Shown one piece after another: positions 8,774-19,820 of a stretch of 64,000 bases of DNA. Positions within the stretch are counted from its first letter, which is position 1. Each line of letters opens with the position of its first letter. The stretch is from an uncultured Bacteroidales bacterium (GTDB lineage: Bacteria > Bacteroidota > Bacteroidia > Bacteroidales > UBA932). The stretch is taken from contig CAJODR010000003.1 of the NCBI GenBank assembly GCA_905233275.1, forward strand, positions 1-64,000, read 5' to 3'. Under the pieces are notes generated by a model that was given only the letters and a program-made list of their open reading frames with translations, had not been told where the DNA came from and made no database searches. A program made the translations under genes and the position numbers.

Positions 8774-10423
8774 ATGAAGAGATTTATCGCATTTTTAATC
8801 GCCCTGGTTCCAGTTGCGGCGTTTGCCGCGGGGGACGGATTCCTGAAAGGGAAGATCCTCAAGTTGGACGGCAATGAATCCGTGACGGAAATCGGCGGAT
8901 CGTCGTTCTCCCTGACTCTGAGCGGTATTTCCAATTCCAAATCACTCTCCCTGCTGGATGTGGAGCGTGCCCTCGAGAAGGTTGTGGACGACGACAAAAT
9001 CGCCATGGTTTATATCAACTACGACCATTTCTCGGCTTCCGTCTCGTCTATCGAAGAAATTCGCACCCTCCTCGGGAAAATCAGTGCTGCAGGCAAGCCG
9101 GTGGTCGCTTACGGGGCCTCGCTCGGCAATTCGTCATACTATCTGGCCTCGGCCGCGGACCGCATATTCCTGCACCCTGCGGGAAGCGGTTCCCTCACCG
9201 GACTCGGCACTACGCAGTACTTCCTCAAGGACCTTTTTGACTCGCTTGGAGTCGAGATCCAGCTGATTCGCCACGGCAAATACAAATCAGCCGGCGAGAT
9301 GTATATCCGCAATGACATCAGTCCTGAAAACCGTGAGCAGTACGAAGTCCTCCTGGGCTCCCTCTGGAGCACCATCGCGGAGGAAATAGCAGCCTCCAGG
9401 GGCCTCTCAGTTGAGGAATTCAACTCAATAGTGGACAATCTCGAGGTCGGCATCGCGGAGACTTGGATTGATAAAGGCCTTATCGACGGCCTCAAGTACC
9501 GCGACGAGATGGAGCAATACCTCTGCCATCTTTTCGGTACCACCGATCCTGCCGAAGTGGAGACGGTGAGCATCCGGGATTATATCTCGAGTCTCAAGAA
9601 AGGCCCTTCCGGCAAAAAGATCGCCGTCATTTACGCTGACGGAGAGATCGTCCGCAGTGGCGGCGATATCGTTGGAGAGAAGCTCGCTGCGCAGATTGCC
9701 AAGGTGCGTGAGGACGAAGATGTCAAGGCCGTTGTGTTCCGTGTCAATTCGCCGGGAGGCGAAGTCGTGGCTGCGGATATGATCAGGCGCGAAATCGAGC
9801 TCCTGAAGGCCGAGAAACCGGTCGTGGCGAGCTACGGCGCATACGCGGCTTCGGGCGGATATCTCATTTCGGCGGCGTGCGACAGGATATTCGTCGACAA
9901 TACGACGCTGACGGGGTCAATCGGTGTGTTCGGCATGGTTCCGGCACTCGGAGGCGCTATCAAGAAAGTCCTGAAAGTCAACGTGGTGAATATCGGCACC
10001 AGCCCTCACAGCGGAATGGGTACAGGCATGCAGCCGCTCACGGAAGAGGAGAAGGCCAAGTACCAGGAGTCGATTGAAGACATCTACGATGACTTTGTCA
10101 CCGTGGTCGCCGAGGGGCGTGATATGGAAAAAACAGCAGTCGACGATATCGCACAGGGCCGTGTCTGGTCCGGAAAGGATGCGTTGACAATCGGCCTCGC
10201 CGATGAGAAAGGCACCCTCCTCGATGCGATCGACTATGCCGCCTCGCTCGTCAAACTGGACAAATACCGCATCTCGACTATCCCGGAAAAGAAATCATTC
10301 CTTGACAACATTCGCGAGCTCAAAAACGGTGAATCAGACGATTACGATCCGCTGGTCCGCTTCCGCTGGCTCCTGGAGCCCGGATTCCATGCAATGGCAA
10401 TAATGCAGTACATCAGCCTATGA
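8774..10423 (+). CDS. sppA: Signal peptide peptidase SppA, 67K type
   Basis: Duplicated S49 domains: GKPVVAYGASLGNSSYYLASAADRIFLHPAGS and VVFRVNSPGGEVVAADMI...ASYGAYAASGGYLIS. Confidence 0.92.
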   Translation: MKRFIAFLIALVPVAAFAAGDGFLKGKILKLDGNESVTEIGGSSFSLTLSGISNSKSLSLLDVERALEKVVDDDKIAMVYINYDHFSASVSSIEEIRTLLGKISAAGKPVVAYGASLGNSSYYLASAADRIFLHPAGSGSLTGLGTTQYFLKDLFDSLGVEIQLIRHGKYKSAGEMYIRNDISPENREQYEVLLGSLWSTIAEEIAASRGLSVEEFNSIVDNLEVGIAETWIDKGLIDGLKYRDEMEQYLCHLFGTTDPAEVETVSIRDYISSLKKGPSGKKIAVIYADGEIVRSGGDIVGEKLAAQIAKVREDEDVKAVVFRVNSPGGEVVAADMIRREIELLKAEKPVVASYGAYAASGGYLISAACDRIFVDNTTLTGSIGVFGMVPALGGAIKKVLKVNVVNIGTSPHSGMGTGMQPLTEEEKAKYQESIEDIYDDFVTVVAEGRDMEKTAVDDIAQGRVWSGKDALTIGLADEKGTLLDAIDYAASLVKLDKYRISTIPEKKSFLDNIRELKNGESDDYDPLVRFRWLLEPGFHAMAIMQYISL

Positions 10424-11142
10424 AAAAGATAATCCTCATACTGTCCGCGCTGGTAGCGGTCGCACCCGGCCTTTCCGCCCAGACTCCCGCGGGAGACCGC
10501 CTTTCACAGCTTGAAGAAATGGTCGTAGTAGCAAAGGAAAAGAAGCAGGAGCACAAGCACGACGTGTTCCAGATCAATCCTCTCGCACATTTCGGTTACG
10601 GTTGGCATCGCCTTGATGCAGATGTGTACGCCGACCGTTTCGGTCCGTCCAGAGAGGTGTTTTTCAACACCATTACACTCGGTATCCACCCGACTTCATG
10701 GGTGTCGCTGAGTGCCGGGCTCGACCTCAAATGGGACAAATTCAAGGCCGACGAATCCTATATGTTCGCAGTCGTGGACGATGATATCACGACGCTCGAC
10801 CATGCCTTCTCTTCGATGAAGTCCTGCTTTACGACGTTCTCGCTGACCGTTCCCGTCGCCCTCAAATTCGAACTGGGTCCGCTCGGTATATCCGCCGGAA
10901 GCGAATTTATATTCCCCATGAAGAGCAAGACCAAGGTCCGTTCGGACTACAATACGCTCAATACCGACTTCTCGGCTGTTACCAAAGGCGGCCAGGTGAC
11001 CAAATTCCAATACGATTTCTTCGCGACGCTGTCCTTTGAGACCATTGGAGTTTTTTTCAAGTACTACCCGAAACCAGTGCTTGAAAAGGCCCCCTTCCCG
11101 GAGACCCACTATACCCTCGGCATCTATCTTGACCTGAATTAA
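10420..11142 (+). CDS. Secreted protein of unknown function, probable outer-membrane beta-barrel
   Basis: Signal peptide; alternating beta-strand pattern in the C-terminal two thirds; 4-nt overlap with sppA. Confidence 0.6.
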   Translation: MKKIILILSALVAVAPGLSAQTPAGDRLSQLEEMVVVAKEKKQEHKHDVFQINPLAHFGYGWHRLDADVYADRFGPSREVFFNTITLGIHPTSWVSLSAGLDLKWDKFKADESYMFAVVDDDITTLDHAFSSMKSCFTTFSLTVPVALKFELGPLGISAGSEFIFPMKSKTKVRSDYNTLNTDFSAVTKGGQVTKFQYDFFATLSFETIGVFFKYYPKPVLEKAPFPETHYTLGIYLDLN

Positions 11143-11145
11143 TAA

Positions 11146-12624
11146 ATGGCTGACTTTAAAGCGCTTGCAAAAGATACTGTAATCTACGGCGCAAGCAGTA
11201 TCATCGGGAGGTTCCTCAACTACCTCCTGGTGCCGCTTTATACCTACAAGATCACCGCGGCGAGCGGCGGATATGGCGTCGTCACGAATATGTACGCCTA
11301 CACGGCCCTTCTCCTGGTCGTATTGACCTTCGGAATGGAGACGACATTCTTCCGCTTCGCCAACAAGGAGGAGGAGAATCCCCGGAAGGTGTTCTCCACA
11401 ATCCTTGTCATGGTGAGTGTTGTGGCGGCGGTGTTCGTCGGACTGGTATTCGCCTTTTTAGGCCCGATTTCGTCTGCCCTCGGATATTCCGCCCACCCGG
11501 AATATGTCTGGACAATGGCCGTGGTGGTGGCCCTGGATGCATTTCAGGCCATACTTTTCGCGCTGTTGAGGTATCAGAAGCGGCCGATCAAATTCGCGGC
11601 GCTCAAGTTGCTGTTCATATTCCTCAATATCGGAATCAACCTGTTTGTCTTCCTCATCCTGCCGAAGATTACGTCATTTGAGCTGCACGTCAAATGGGTA
11701 TTCTACATCAACCTGTTCTGCACGGCGTTCATCACCCTGTTCTTCTTCAAGGAGATAAAGGGAATCGGCGTCGGATTCGATCCCAAGCTGGCGAAGAGGC
11801 TGCTCTCCTACAGCTGGCCCATCCTCGTTCTCGGCATCGCCGGAATCCTCAACCAGACGGCCGACAAGATTCTGTATCCGCTCGTGGACAAGTCCGCCGC
11901 CGCGACCGTACAGCTCGGCATCTACGGCGCTTGCGCCAAGATAGCGATGATAATGGCCATGATTACGCAGGCATTCCGCTATGCGTACGAGCCGTTCGTG
12001 TTCGACCGCAAATCCGCCGGCACGACACTCGAGGATCGCAAGGAGACCTATTCCAAGGGAATGCGCTATTTCCTGATATTCACGCTCCTGGCGTTCCTGG
12101 CCGTGATGGCGTACATCGGGGTTCTTCGCTACATCATCCACCGCAGTTACTGGGAAGGCCTCCGCGTGGTGCCTATCGTGATGGCGGCGGAGATAATGAT
12201 GGGTGTCTATTTCAACCTGTCGTTCTGGTACAAACTGATTGACAAGACCCTCTGGGGCGCGGTTTTCTCCGGAATCAGCTGCATCGCGCTGTTCGCGGTC
12301 AATATAGCCTTTATTCCCAAATACGGCTACATGGCTTGTGCATGGGGCGGTGTCGTCGGCTATGGCACGGCGATGCTCCTTTCGTATTTCGTCGGGCAGA
12401 AGTATTATCCGATTGATTACAAGCTGAAAGATCTTGGTATTTACGTGCTGGCGGCGGCGGTTCTGTTCGCGGGAATGCTACTTGTCAACCGGTATCTCCC
12501 GGTATGGGGCGCCATCCTCGTCAATACGGCCCTCCTCGGCGTGTTCGCCGTCCTGATTGTCAAGAAGGAACGGATTGATATCCCGGCAATTCTGATTAAA
12601 ATAAAAAGCAAAGTTAAGCATTGA
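11146..12624 (+). CDS. Polysaccharide/lipid flippase (MATE/MOP, oligosaccharide flippase family)
   Basis: Multi-TM; DTVIYGASSIIGRFLNYLLVPLYT N-terminal motif. Confidence 0.85.
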   Translation: MADFKALAKDTVIYGASSIIGRFLNYLLVPLYTYKITAASGGYGVVTNMYAYTALLLVVLTFGMETTFFRFANKEEENPRKVFSTILVMVSVVAAVFVGLVFAFLGPISSALGYSAHPEYVWTMAVVVALDAFQAILFALLRYQKRPIKFAALKLLFIFLNIGINLFVFLILPKITSFELHVKWVFYINLFCTAFITLFFFKEIKGIGVGFDPKLAKRLLSYSWPILVLGIAGILNQTADKILYPLVDKSAAATVQLGIYGACAKIAMIMAMITQAFRYAYEPFVFDRKSAGTTLEDRKETYSKGMRYFLIFTLLAFLAVMAYIGVLRYIIHRSYWEGLRVVPIVMAAEIMMGVYFNLSFWYKLIDKTLWGAVFSGISCIALFAVNIAFIPKYGYMACAWGGVVGYGTAMLLSYFVGQKYYPIDYKLKDLGIYVLAAAVLFAGMLLVNRYLPVWGAILVNTALLGVFAVLIVKKERIDIPAILIKIKSKVKH

Positions 12625-12651
12625 ATTACTAATTGAAAATTAGTATATTTG
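12621..12651 (+). promoter_or_regulatory. Bacteroidales-type promoter for xylBAE with palindrome in the spacer
   Basis: TTG 12621-12623, 20-nt spacer, TATATTTG 12644-12651; ACTAATT-GAA-AATTAGT dyad 12628-12644. Confidence 0.6.
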
Positions 12652-12681
12652 CAAGTTAACGACTAAAACCTGAACCCTCCG

Positions 12682-14184
12682 ATGTATCTCCTAGGTTACG
12701 ATATAGGAAGCAGTTCCGTCAAAGCCAGCCTCGTCGAGGCCGAGAGCGGACGGAGCGTAGCTTCGGCATTCTACCCCAAGACTGAAGCGCCCATTATCGC
12801 CCGCAAGCCGGGCTGGGCCGAGCAGGATCCCGCTATGTGGATGGGGTATCTCAAGGAAGCGACCGCCGACGTCCTCTCCCAGGTGCGTGCCATCGCCACG
12901 CTGGAAAGCAAAGCGTTCAAGCCTGAGCAGATCCGCGCCATTGGTATCTCTTATCAGATGCACGGCCTAGTCTGCGTTGACAGCGAAATGAACGTCCTGC
13001 GCCCCGCCATTATATGGTGCGACTCCAGGGCCGTGCCTTACGGCGAAATGGCCCGCGAAGCCCTTGGGGGCGAATTCTGCCTCGAGCATCTCCTCAACGC
13101 GCCGGGCAATTTCACGGCCGCCAAACTGGCCTGGGTCAAGGAAAGCGAGCCCGAGGTCTATAGCCGAATCTGGAAGGTGATGCTCCCTGGCGACTATATC
13201 GCCATGAGGCTCACCGGATCGGTCTGCACGACCGTCAGCGGCCTCTCTGAAGGTATATTCTGGGATTTCAAGGAAAACAGCGTCTCACGCGAACTGCTCG
13301 ACTGTTTCGGCTTTGACGAGACAGTCCTGCCGCAGATACGTCCTACCTTCGGCGTTCAGGGCTATCTTACCAAGGCTGCGGCCGAGACACTCGGGCTCAA
13401 GGAAGGGACTCCCGTCACCTACCGCGGTGGTGACCAGCCCAACAACGCCCTCTCCCTCGGCGTCCTTCGCCCTGGCGAAATCGCCTCTACTGCAGGCACT
13501 TCCGGCGTTGTCTATGGCGTCAACGACAAGATTTCATTCGACCCTCAGTCGAGGGTCAATACCTTCGCGCACGTCAATCACAGCGCGGCCGACCCCCGTC
13601 TCGGCATCCTCCTGTGCATCAATGGCACCGGCATCCTCAACAGCTGGATCCGCCGCAATGTGGCCCCGGAAGGCATTTCCTACGAAGAGATGAACGATCT
13701 CGCGGCATCTGTCCCCATCGGCTCCGACGGCATCAGCATCCTCCCGTTCGGCAACGGCGCGGAGCGAATGCTCGGCAACCGCGACACCGGCTGCAGCATC
13801 CACAGCATCGATTTCAACCGCCACGGCAAGGCGCATATCATCCGTGCCGCGCAGGAAGGCATCGTATTCTCCTTCATGTATGGAATGGAAATCATGGGCG
13901 AGATGGGAATGAAGATCGACAAGATACACGCCGGACGGGCGAATATGTTCCTCTCCCCGATATTCCGCGACACCCTCGCTGGCGTTTCGGGCGCCACCAT
14001 CGAGCTTTATGATACCGACGGCGCCGCCGGTGCGGCCAAGGGTGCCGGCATCGGAGCAGGCATCTACAAGTCCGCCGAAGAGGCATTCTCCACACTTAAC
14101 CGCCTCGCAGTTATTCTCCCGGATCACGAGGAGGAATACCGCGAAGCCTATCTCCGCTGGAAAACAAAATTAAATTCATTATAA
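12682..14184 (+). CDS. xylB: Xylulokinase (FGGY family)
   Basis: [41 protein letters not shown]; adjacent to xylA. Confidence 0.92.
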   Translation: MYLLGYDIGSSSVKASLVEAESGRSVASAFYPKTEAPIIARKPGWAEQDPAMWMGYLKEATADVLSQVRAIATLESKAFKPEQIRAIGISYQMHGLVCVDSEMNVLRPAIIWCDSRAVPYGEMAREALGGEFCLEHLLNAPGNFTAAKLAWVKESEPEVYSRIWKVMLPGDYIAMRLTGSVCTTVSGLSEGIFWDFKENSVSRELLDCFGFDETVLPQIRPTFGVQGYLTKAAAETLGLKEGTPVTYRGGDQPNNALSLGVLRPGEIASTAGTSGVVYGVNDKISFDPQSRVNTFAHVNHSAADPRLGILLCINGTGILNSWIRRNVAPEGISYEEMNDLAASVPIGSDGISILPFGNGAERMLGNRDTGCSIHSIDFNRHGKAHIIRAAQEGIVFSFMYGMEIMGEMGMKIDKIHAGRANMFLSPIFRDTLAGVSGATIELYDTDGAAGAAKGAGIGAGIYKSAEEAFSTLNRLAVILPDHEEEYREAYLRWKTKLNSL

Positions 14185-14185
14185 T

Positions 14186-15505
14186 ATGGCAGCAAAAGAA
14201 TACTTCCCTTCAATCGGAAAGATTCGTTTCGAGGGCACTGAGAGCAAGAATCCTCTCGCATTCCACTATTATGACGCAGAACGCGTCGTCATGGGCAAAC
14301 CCATGAAGGACTGGTTCAAATTCGCCATGGCATGGTGGCATACTCTCGGCCAGGCATCCGGAGATCCCTTCGGCGGCCAGACCCGTTCCTATGAGTGGGA
14401 CAAAGGCGAATGCCCCTATTGCCGCGCCCGCGCCAAGGTCGATGCCGGATTCGAAATCATGCAGAAACTCGGCATCGGCTATTTCTGCTTCCACGACATC
14501 GACCTCGTAGAGGACTGCGATGACATTGACGAATATGAGGCCCGCCTGAAAGATGTCACCGACTATCTTCTCGAGAAGATGGGCGAGACCGGCATCCGCA
14601 ACCTCTGGGGCACGGCCAATGTATTCGGCAACAAGCGCTACACCAACGGCGCCGCCACCAATCCCGACTTCAACGTAGTCGCCCGCGCAGCCGTCCAGAT
14701 CAAGAATGCGATCGACGCTACCATCAAACTCGGTGGCACCTCTTACGTGTTCTGGGGTGGCCGCGAAGGCTATTACAGCATCCTTAACACCCAGATGCAG
14801 AGGGAGAAGGATCACCTTGCCGCCATGCTCACGGCAGCCCGAGATTACGCCCGCGCACATGGCTTCAAGGGCACATTCCTCATCGAGCCCAAGCCCATGG
14901 AGCCTACAAAGCACCAGTATGACGTCGATACGGAGACCGTCATCGGTTTCCTCCGCGCCAACGGCCTCGACAAGGACTTCAAGGTCAATATCGAAGTCAA
15001 CCATGCCACCCTCGCCGGCCACACCTTCGAGCATGAACTCGCAGTAGCCGTCGACAACGGCATGCTCGGCTCCATCGACGCCAACCGAGGCGACGCCCAG
15101 AACGGCTGGGACACCGACCAGTTCCCGGTAGATGCATACGATCTCACCCCAGCGATGATCCAGATCGTCCGTGGCGGCGGTTTCAAGGACGGCGGTACCA
15201 ATTTCGACGCCAAACTCCGTCGTTCGTCGACCGATCCCGAGGACATCTTCATCGCGCACATCAGCGCCATGGATGCCATGGCCCACGCCCTTCTCAATGC
15301 GGCTGCAGTTCTCGAGGAGAGCCCCATCCCCGCAATGGTAAAAGAGCGTTATTCGAGCTTTGACAGCGGTCTCGGCAAGAAATTCGAGGAAGGCAAGGCC
15401 ACTCTCGAAGAGCTTTATGCCCACGCCAAAGCCGCCGGCGAGCCTGCCATGCATTCCGGCAAACAGGAACTATACGAAACGATCCTTAATCTTTACAGCA
15501 AGTAA
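14186..15505 (+). CDS. xylA: Xylose isomerase
   Basis: [59 protein letters not shown]. Confidence 0.97.
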   Translation: MAAKEYFPSIGKIRFEGTESKNPLAFHYYDAERVVMGKPMKDWFKFAMAWWHTLGQASGDPFGGQTRSYEWDKGECPYCRARAKVDAGFEIMQKLGIGYFCFHDIDLVEDCDDIDEYEARLKDVTDYLLEKMGETGIRNLWGTANVFGNKRYTNGAATNPDFNVVARAAVQIKNAIDATIKLGGTSYVFWGGREGYYSILNTQMQREKDHLAAMLTAARDYARAHGFKGTFLIEPKPMEPTKHQYDVDTETVIGFLRANGLDKDFKVNIEVNHATLAGHTFEHELAVAVDNGMLGSIDANRGDAQNGWDTDQFPVDAYDLTPAMIQIVRGGGFKDGGTNFDAKLRRSSTDPEDIFIAHISAMDAMAHALLNAAAVLEESPIPAMVKERYSSFDSGLGKKFEEGKATLEELYAHAKAAGEPAMHSGKQELYETILNLYSK

Positions 15506-16944
15506 TGACCGGTTTAAGACAGAAAGGGAGCCCGGGATATTTGTTCGGGATAGTGCTGGTGGCCGTAATCGGAGGTCTTCTCTTCGGTTACGACACGGCG
15601 GTGATTTCCGGGGCTGACAAAGGTCTGCAGGAGTTCTTCAAGAGCGCCGGCGACTTTACCTACACAGATGCATGGCACGGTTTCACGACCTCCAGCGCAC
15701 TGATAGGATGTATCATAGGCGCCTTCCTCTCCGGATGGCTCGCGTCCGCCCTGGGACGCAAGAAATCCCTCTTTGTCGCAGGTATCCTGTTCTTCTTGTC
15801 CGCCCTGGGTTCCTATTGCCCTGAATTCCTGTTCTTCGAGCACGGAGTGGCATCCAAGAGCCTTCTGGTGGCATTCAACCTGTACCGTATACTCGGCGGC
15901 ATCGGTGTCGGCCTCGCGTCTGCCCTTTGCCCGATGTATATCGCGGAGGTGGCCCCGGCATCCAAGAGAGGCAAGCTCGTCTCGTGGAACCAGTTCGCCA
16001 TCATCTTCGGCCAGCTGGTCGTCTATTTCGTCAACTTCCTCATCATCCGTTCCCATGTCAACGACCCTGCGGTCGTCGAATGGACCAACAGCGTAGGCTG
16101 GAGGCTCATGTTCGTCAGCGAATGCGTCCCCGCCGGACTCTTCGCCCTCCTCATCCTGCTCGTGCCTGAGACACCGAGGTACCTTGCCCTCAACGGTCAG
16201 GATGACAAGGCACTGACTGTCCTCAGCAACATCAACGGCGAGCCTCGCGCCCGCGAAATCCTCGCTGAAATCAAGGCCACGGCCGTGGAGAAGACCGAAA
16301 AGCTGTTCAAATACGGCTTCCTCGTCGTCTTCATCGGCTGCATGCTGTCTGTATTCCAGCAGGCGATCGGCATCAATGCGGTGCTGTATTTTGCTCCCAG
16401 AATATTCGAATCAATGGGCGTTTCCAACAATATGCTGTTTACGGTGATTATGGGCGTGATCAATATCACGTTCACCCTCGTCGCCGTATTCACGGTTGAG
16501 AAGCTCGGCCGCAAGCCGCTTCTGATCACCGGCTCCCTGGGTATGGCTGTCGGTGCTCTGGGTGTGGCTCTCAGCAATGTGGTTACGTTGCCGGCCATAG
16601 TACCGGTCATCAGCATCATGCTCTACAGCGCATGCTTCATGTTCAGCTGGGGGCCTATTTGCTGGGTGTATATTTCCGAGATATTCCCCAACACCATCCG
16701 CAGCCAGGCCACGGCCGTTGCGGTGGCGTTCCAGTGGATATTCAACTTCATCGTGAGCTCTACGTTCGTGCCTATGTACAACATGTCCCTCGGTGATATG
16801 GGTGACAGTTTCGGCCACTTCTTTGCGTATGCGCTCTACGGCGTCGTCTGCCTTATCGCGGCGGTATTCGTCTGGAGACTCGTTCCCGAGACCAAGGGAA
16901 AGACTCTCGAGGAAATGACTTCCCTCTGGAAAAAACGCAAATAG
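15505..16944 (+). CDS. xylE: D-xylose/proton symporter, MFS sugar porter family
   Basis: GGLLFGYDTAVISGADKGLQ, LYRILGGIGVGLASALCPMYIAEVAPASKRGKLVSWNQ, VPETKGKTLEEM; start overlaps xylA stop. Confidence 0.92.
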   Translation: MTGLRQKGSPGYLFGIVLVAVIGGLLFGYDTAVISGADKGLQEFFKSAGDFTYTDAWHGFTTSSALIGCIIGAFLSGWLASALGRKKSLFVAGILFFLSALGSYCPEFLFFEHGVASKSLLVAFNLYRILGGIGVGLASALCPMYIAEVAPASKRGKLVSWNQFAIIFGQLVVYFVNFLIIRSHVNDPAVVEWTNSVGWRLMFVSECVPAGLFALLILLVPETPRYLALNGQDDKALTVLSNINGEPRAREILAEIKATAVEKTEKLFKYGFLVVFIGCMLSVFQQAIGINAVLYFAPRIFESMGVSNNMLFTVIMGVINITFTLVAVFTVEKLGRKPLLITGSLGMAVGALGVALSNVVTLPAIVPVISIMLYSACFMFSWGPICWVYISEIFPNTIRSQATAVAVAFQWIFNFIVSSTFVPMYNMSLGDMGDSFGHFFAYALYGVVCLIAAVFVWRLVPETKGKTLEEMTSLWKKRK

Positions 16945-16947
16945 TCC

Positions 16948-19524
16948 ATGCACAAGATATTCGTTCCTCTTTACGAGTTTTTTGAGAAGCACAAGGCGTT
17001 GATGTACATCATCATCTTTGTTTCTCTGGCGGTATTTGTATTTTTCGGTGTCCGGATGAGATTTGAAGAGGATCTCACCAAGCTGATTCCTGCAGGCGAG
17101 ACCGCCGAAAGGAGCCTCGCATTCGGCAGCATCAGGGTCAAGGACAAGATCATCGTCCAGTTCCGCTCTGACGACGAATCGGTCACGCCGCTCCACCTGT
17201 CCGCGTGCGCGGACGAATTCGTCAAGGGCCTGTACGCCAGGGACAAGGATTCAACCCTCATCGAATCCACCCTCTACAACCTCCGGGGCCTGGTTCCCGA
17301 AGGCGACATGACGGAAGATATCAATTTCGACGCGCTCTACGGCTATTTCCCGGCATTCGTCGACACGTCATGCTATGAGCGCATCGACCGCTTGATCGAT
17401 CCTGAAGTGCTGGGTGAGAAGATGGCCGAAAACCGCGCCATGCTCGAGGCCGATTCGACCCTGTTCGTCTTCGAGCCGGACGAAAACAGCTATTTCGAGG
17501 TCACCTCGTCGATGCTCGTGCAGATGGATCCGGTCGGGCTGGTTCCGGCCGTATTCAGCGACAGCGAAAAGCCGGTGGAGGCAATATGGGAAAGGCTGCC
17601 GTATGCGGTGGTGGACGGCCAGCTGTTCTCCCGTGACAGCACAGTGGCGTATCTTTTCATCGCCCCGTGCTTCAAGGCATGGGATACCGGTAGCGGCGCA
17701 GACTTGGTGCGTATCATCGAGGACGAAGTAGGGCATTTCGCCGAGGAGCATCCGGAGGTCGAGGTGCTGTTCCACGGCTCTCCGGTCAGGGGCGTCAACA
17801 ATTCGCGGCGCATCAAAAAGGACCTTGCCATGACGCTGGGCCTGTCGCTGCTGATAATATTCGCCATCCTGATCATCTCGTTCAAGGACTGGAGGTTTTT
17901 CGTTCTCCAGCTGGGGCCGGTGGTGTACGGCACGTTCTTCTCCCTGGCCTGCGTCTATTGGATCAAGGGAAGCATGTCGCTCATGTCGATGGGCGTGGGG
18001 GCGCTGATTCTCGGCGTTGCGCTCAGCTACTGCCTGCATCTGTTGATACACAACAAGTACATAGGCGATGCCGAACGTATGCTGAGGGACGAATCCACTC
18101 CGGTCGTCCTCGGCTGTATGACAACGGTCGGTGCATTCCTCGGCCTGATGTTCACCCAGAACGATCTCCTCAGCGATTTCGGCCTGTTCGCGTCTCTGGC
18201 GCTGACGGGTAGCACCCTGTTCGCCCTAATCTTCCTGCCGCATTTCCTCAAGAAAGGCGACACCAAGAAGAATGAAAAGGTCATCCGCCTCGTCGACCGT
18301 TTCAACAGCATCCGTTTTGACCGCAGGAAGATTCTCATTGCGCTTATTGCCGCAGTTTCGGTAGTCTGCATCGCGTTCTCGTTCAAAGTCGGATTTGACG
18401 AGGATCTTCTCCATCTCGGATACTTCAAGGAAGAGACTCTCAAAAGCGAAAAACTCTATTCGATCAACAATTACGACCGCGACTCCATCCGCTTCTACTG
18501 CGCCGCCACGGCTGACAATCTCCAGGACGCCCTCAAAGGCAACCGCGAGGTGGTCAGGATCATAGATTCGCTCAAGCAGGAGGGCGTAGTTCACAAGTAT
18601 ATCGATATCGCCAGCCATATTCTCATTCCGGAGGATGTCCAGGAAGAGAGGATAGACGCGTGGATCCAGTACTGGACACCGGAAAAGGTCGCTCAGTGGC
18701 GCTCAGCCATCGCAAAGACGTCAAAGGAGAATGATATTGACGACGAACTCGACCTCTTCCTCTATGATTTCGTGATTGCGGACGATTCCGACGGCCTGGA
18801 ACTCAAGGATTACAGCACAGTCAACCTGTATGAGGCCGGCATCATTCCGGAGTCGATAATGTGCAATTACATCGAGTATTCGGCAGACAGGTATCTTGTA
18901 TTCACGGCCGTTATTACCGATACCCAGGAGCACAAGTACGCGATCAGCGACGCCATTACCCGTCACGGGACCAGCAAGACCGGCGTGGTCATGGATCCGA
19001 TGTACTATATCAAGGATATGGTGATCGTCATCCATGAGGATTTCAATATGGCGGTGATCATTTCGTCTATATTCGTCCTCATTGTGCTGCTGCTGTCGTT
19101 CAAGAGCATCTGGAGCGCGTTCCTCGCATTCCTGCCGATGGTTCTCAGCTGGTATGTGGTGCAGGGTGCGATGTACCTTGTGGGAATCGAATTCAACCTC
19201 ATCAACATCATCGTATCGACGTTTATCTTCGGCGTGGGTGTGGACTACAGTATCTTCGTCATGGAAGGGCTGTTGTCATTCGCCCGGACGGGCAGTCGGA
19301 ATATCCTGGTGTGGCACAAGTCGGCGATTTTCTTCTCTGCGACGGTGCTCATCATAGTGACGGTGTCGCTCCTATTTGCGGTGCATCCAGTAATCTCTTC
19401 CATCGGCCTTGTCACCCTCATAGGCATGGTCACGACAATTGTATTCACCTACACCCTCCAGCCGTTCATTTTCCGCCAGATGATGAAGGTCGAATATTTC
19501 CAGAAATGCTTTAAGAAACAATAG
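16948..19524 (+). CDS. MMPL/RND-family efflux transporter
   Basis: Two repeated multi-TM blocks separated by large extracytoplasmic loops; GVDYSIFVMEGLLSFA motif. Confidence 0.85.
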   Translation: MHKIFVPLYEFFEKHKALMYIIIFVSLAVFVFFGVRMRFEEDLTKLIPAGETAERSLAFGSIRVKDKIIVQFRSDDESVTPLHLSACADEFVKGLYARDKDSTLIESTLYNLRGLVPEGDMTEDINFDALYGYFPAFVDTSCYERIDRLIDPEVLGEKMAENRAMLEADSTLFVFEPDENSYFEVTSSMLVQMDPVGLVPAVFSDSEKPVEAIWERLPYAVVDGQLFSRDSTVAYLFIAPCFKAWDTGSGADLVRIIEDEVGHFAEEHPEVEVLFHGSPVRGVNNSRRIKKDLAMTLGLSLLIIFAILIISFKDWRFFVLQLGPVVYGTFFSLACVYWIKGSMSLMSMGVGALILGVALSYCLHLLIHNKYIGDAERMLRDESTPVVLGCMTTVGAFLGLMFTQNDLLSDFGLFASLALTGSTLFALIFLPHFLKKGDTKKNEKVIRLVDRFNSIRFDRRKILIALIAAVSVVCIAFSFKVGFDEDLLHLGYFKEETLKSEKLYSINNYDRDSIRFYCAATADNLQDALKGNREVVRIIDSLKQEGVVHKYIDIASHILIPEDVQEERIDAWIQYWTPEKVAQWRSAIAKTSKENDIDDELDLFLYDFVIADDSDGLELKDYSTVNLYEAGIIPESIMCNYIEYSADRYLVFTAVITDTQEHKYAISDAITRHGTSKTGVVMDPMYYIKDMVIVIHEDFNMAVIISSIFVLIVLLLSFKSIWSAFLAFLPMVLSWYVVQGAMYLVGIEFNLINIIVSTFIFGVGVDYSIFVMEGLLSFARTGSRNILVWHKSAIFFSATVLIIVTVSLLFAVHPVISSIGLVTLIGMVTTIVFTYTLQPFIFRQMMKVEYFQKCFKKQ

Positions 19525-19527
19525 GTT

Positions 19528-19820
19528 ATGAAAAAGCTGCTATTCAGTGCCATCCTTGTTCTGGCCTCCGCCATCGCTGGTGGCATCTTTTCGACGGAGC
19601 GTTCAGCGTCGGCGAGGACGCCGTGGTCGAATTCCCCTTCGAGGAAGAATTCTGGATCAATTCCAAGGACCTCCAGAATTTTATAATTGATGAAGAGTCC
19701 GGAATGATTCTCACCGTCTGTCCCCTCGAAATGTCGGAAGATCATTCTCAGGTCAAGGTATGCCTCTCCTCCAACCCGGCCAAAACCTGGTGGGTTGATC
19801 TGGAGGATCTGACATACTGA
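19528..19820 (+). pseudogene. Small secreted protein with apparent 1-nt frameshift
   Basis: ATG 19528 gives MKKLLFSAILVLASAIAGG in frame 1; the downstream body HLFDGAFSVGEDAVVEFPFEEEFWINSKDL...WWVDLEDLTY is in frame 3. Confidence 0.6.

Noticed and set aside
14210-15454. 414-aa ORF antisense to xylA
   Set aside because: Same codon-bias shadow; the sense frame is clear xylose isomerase.
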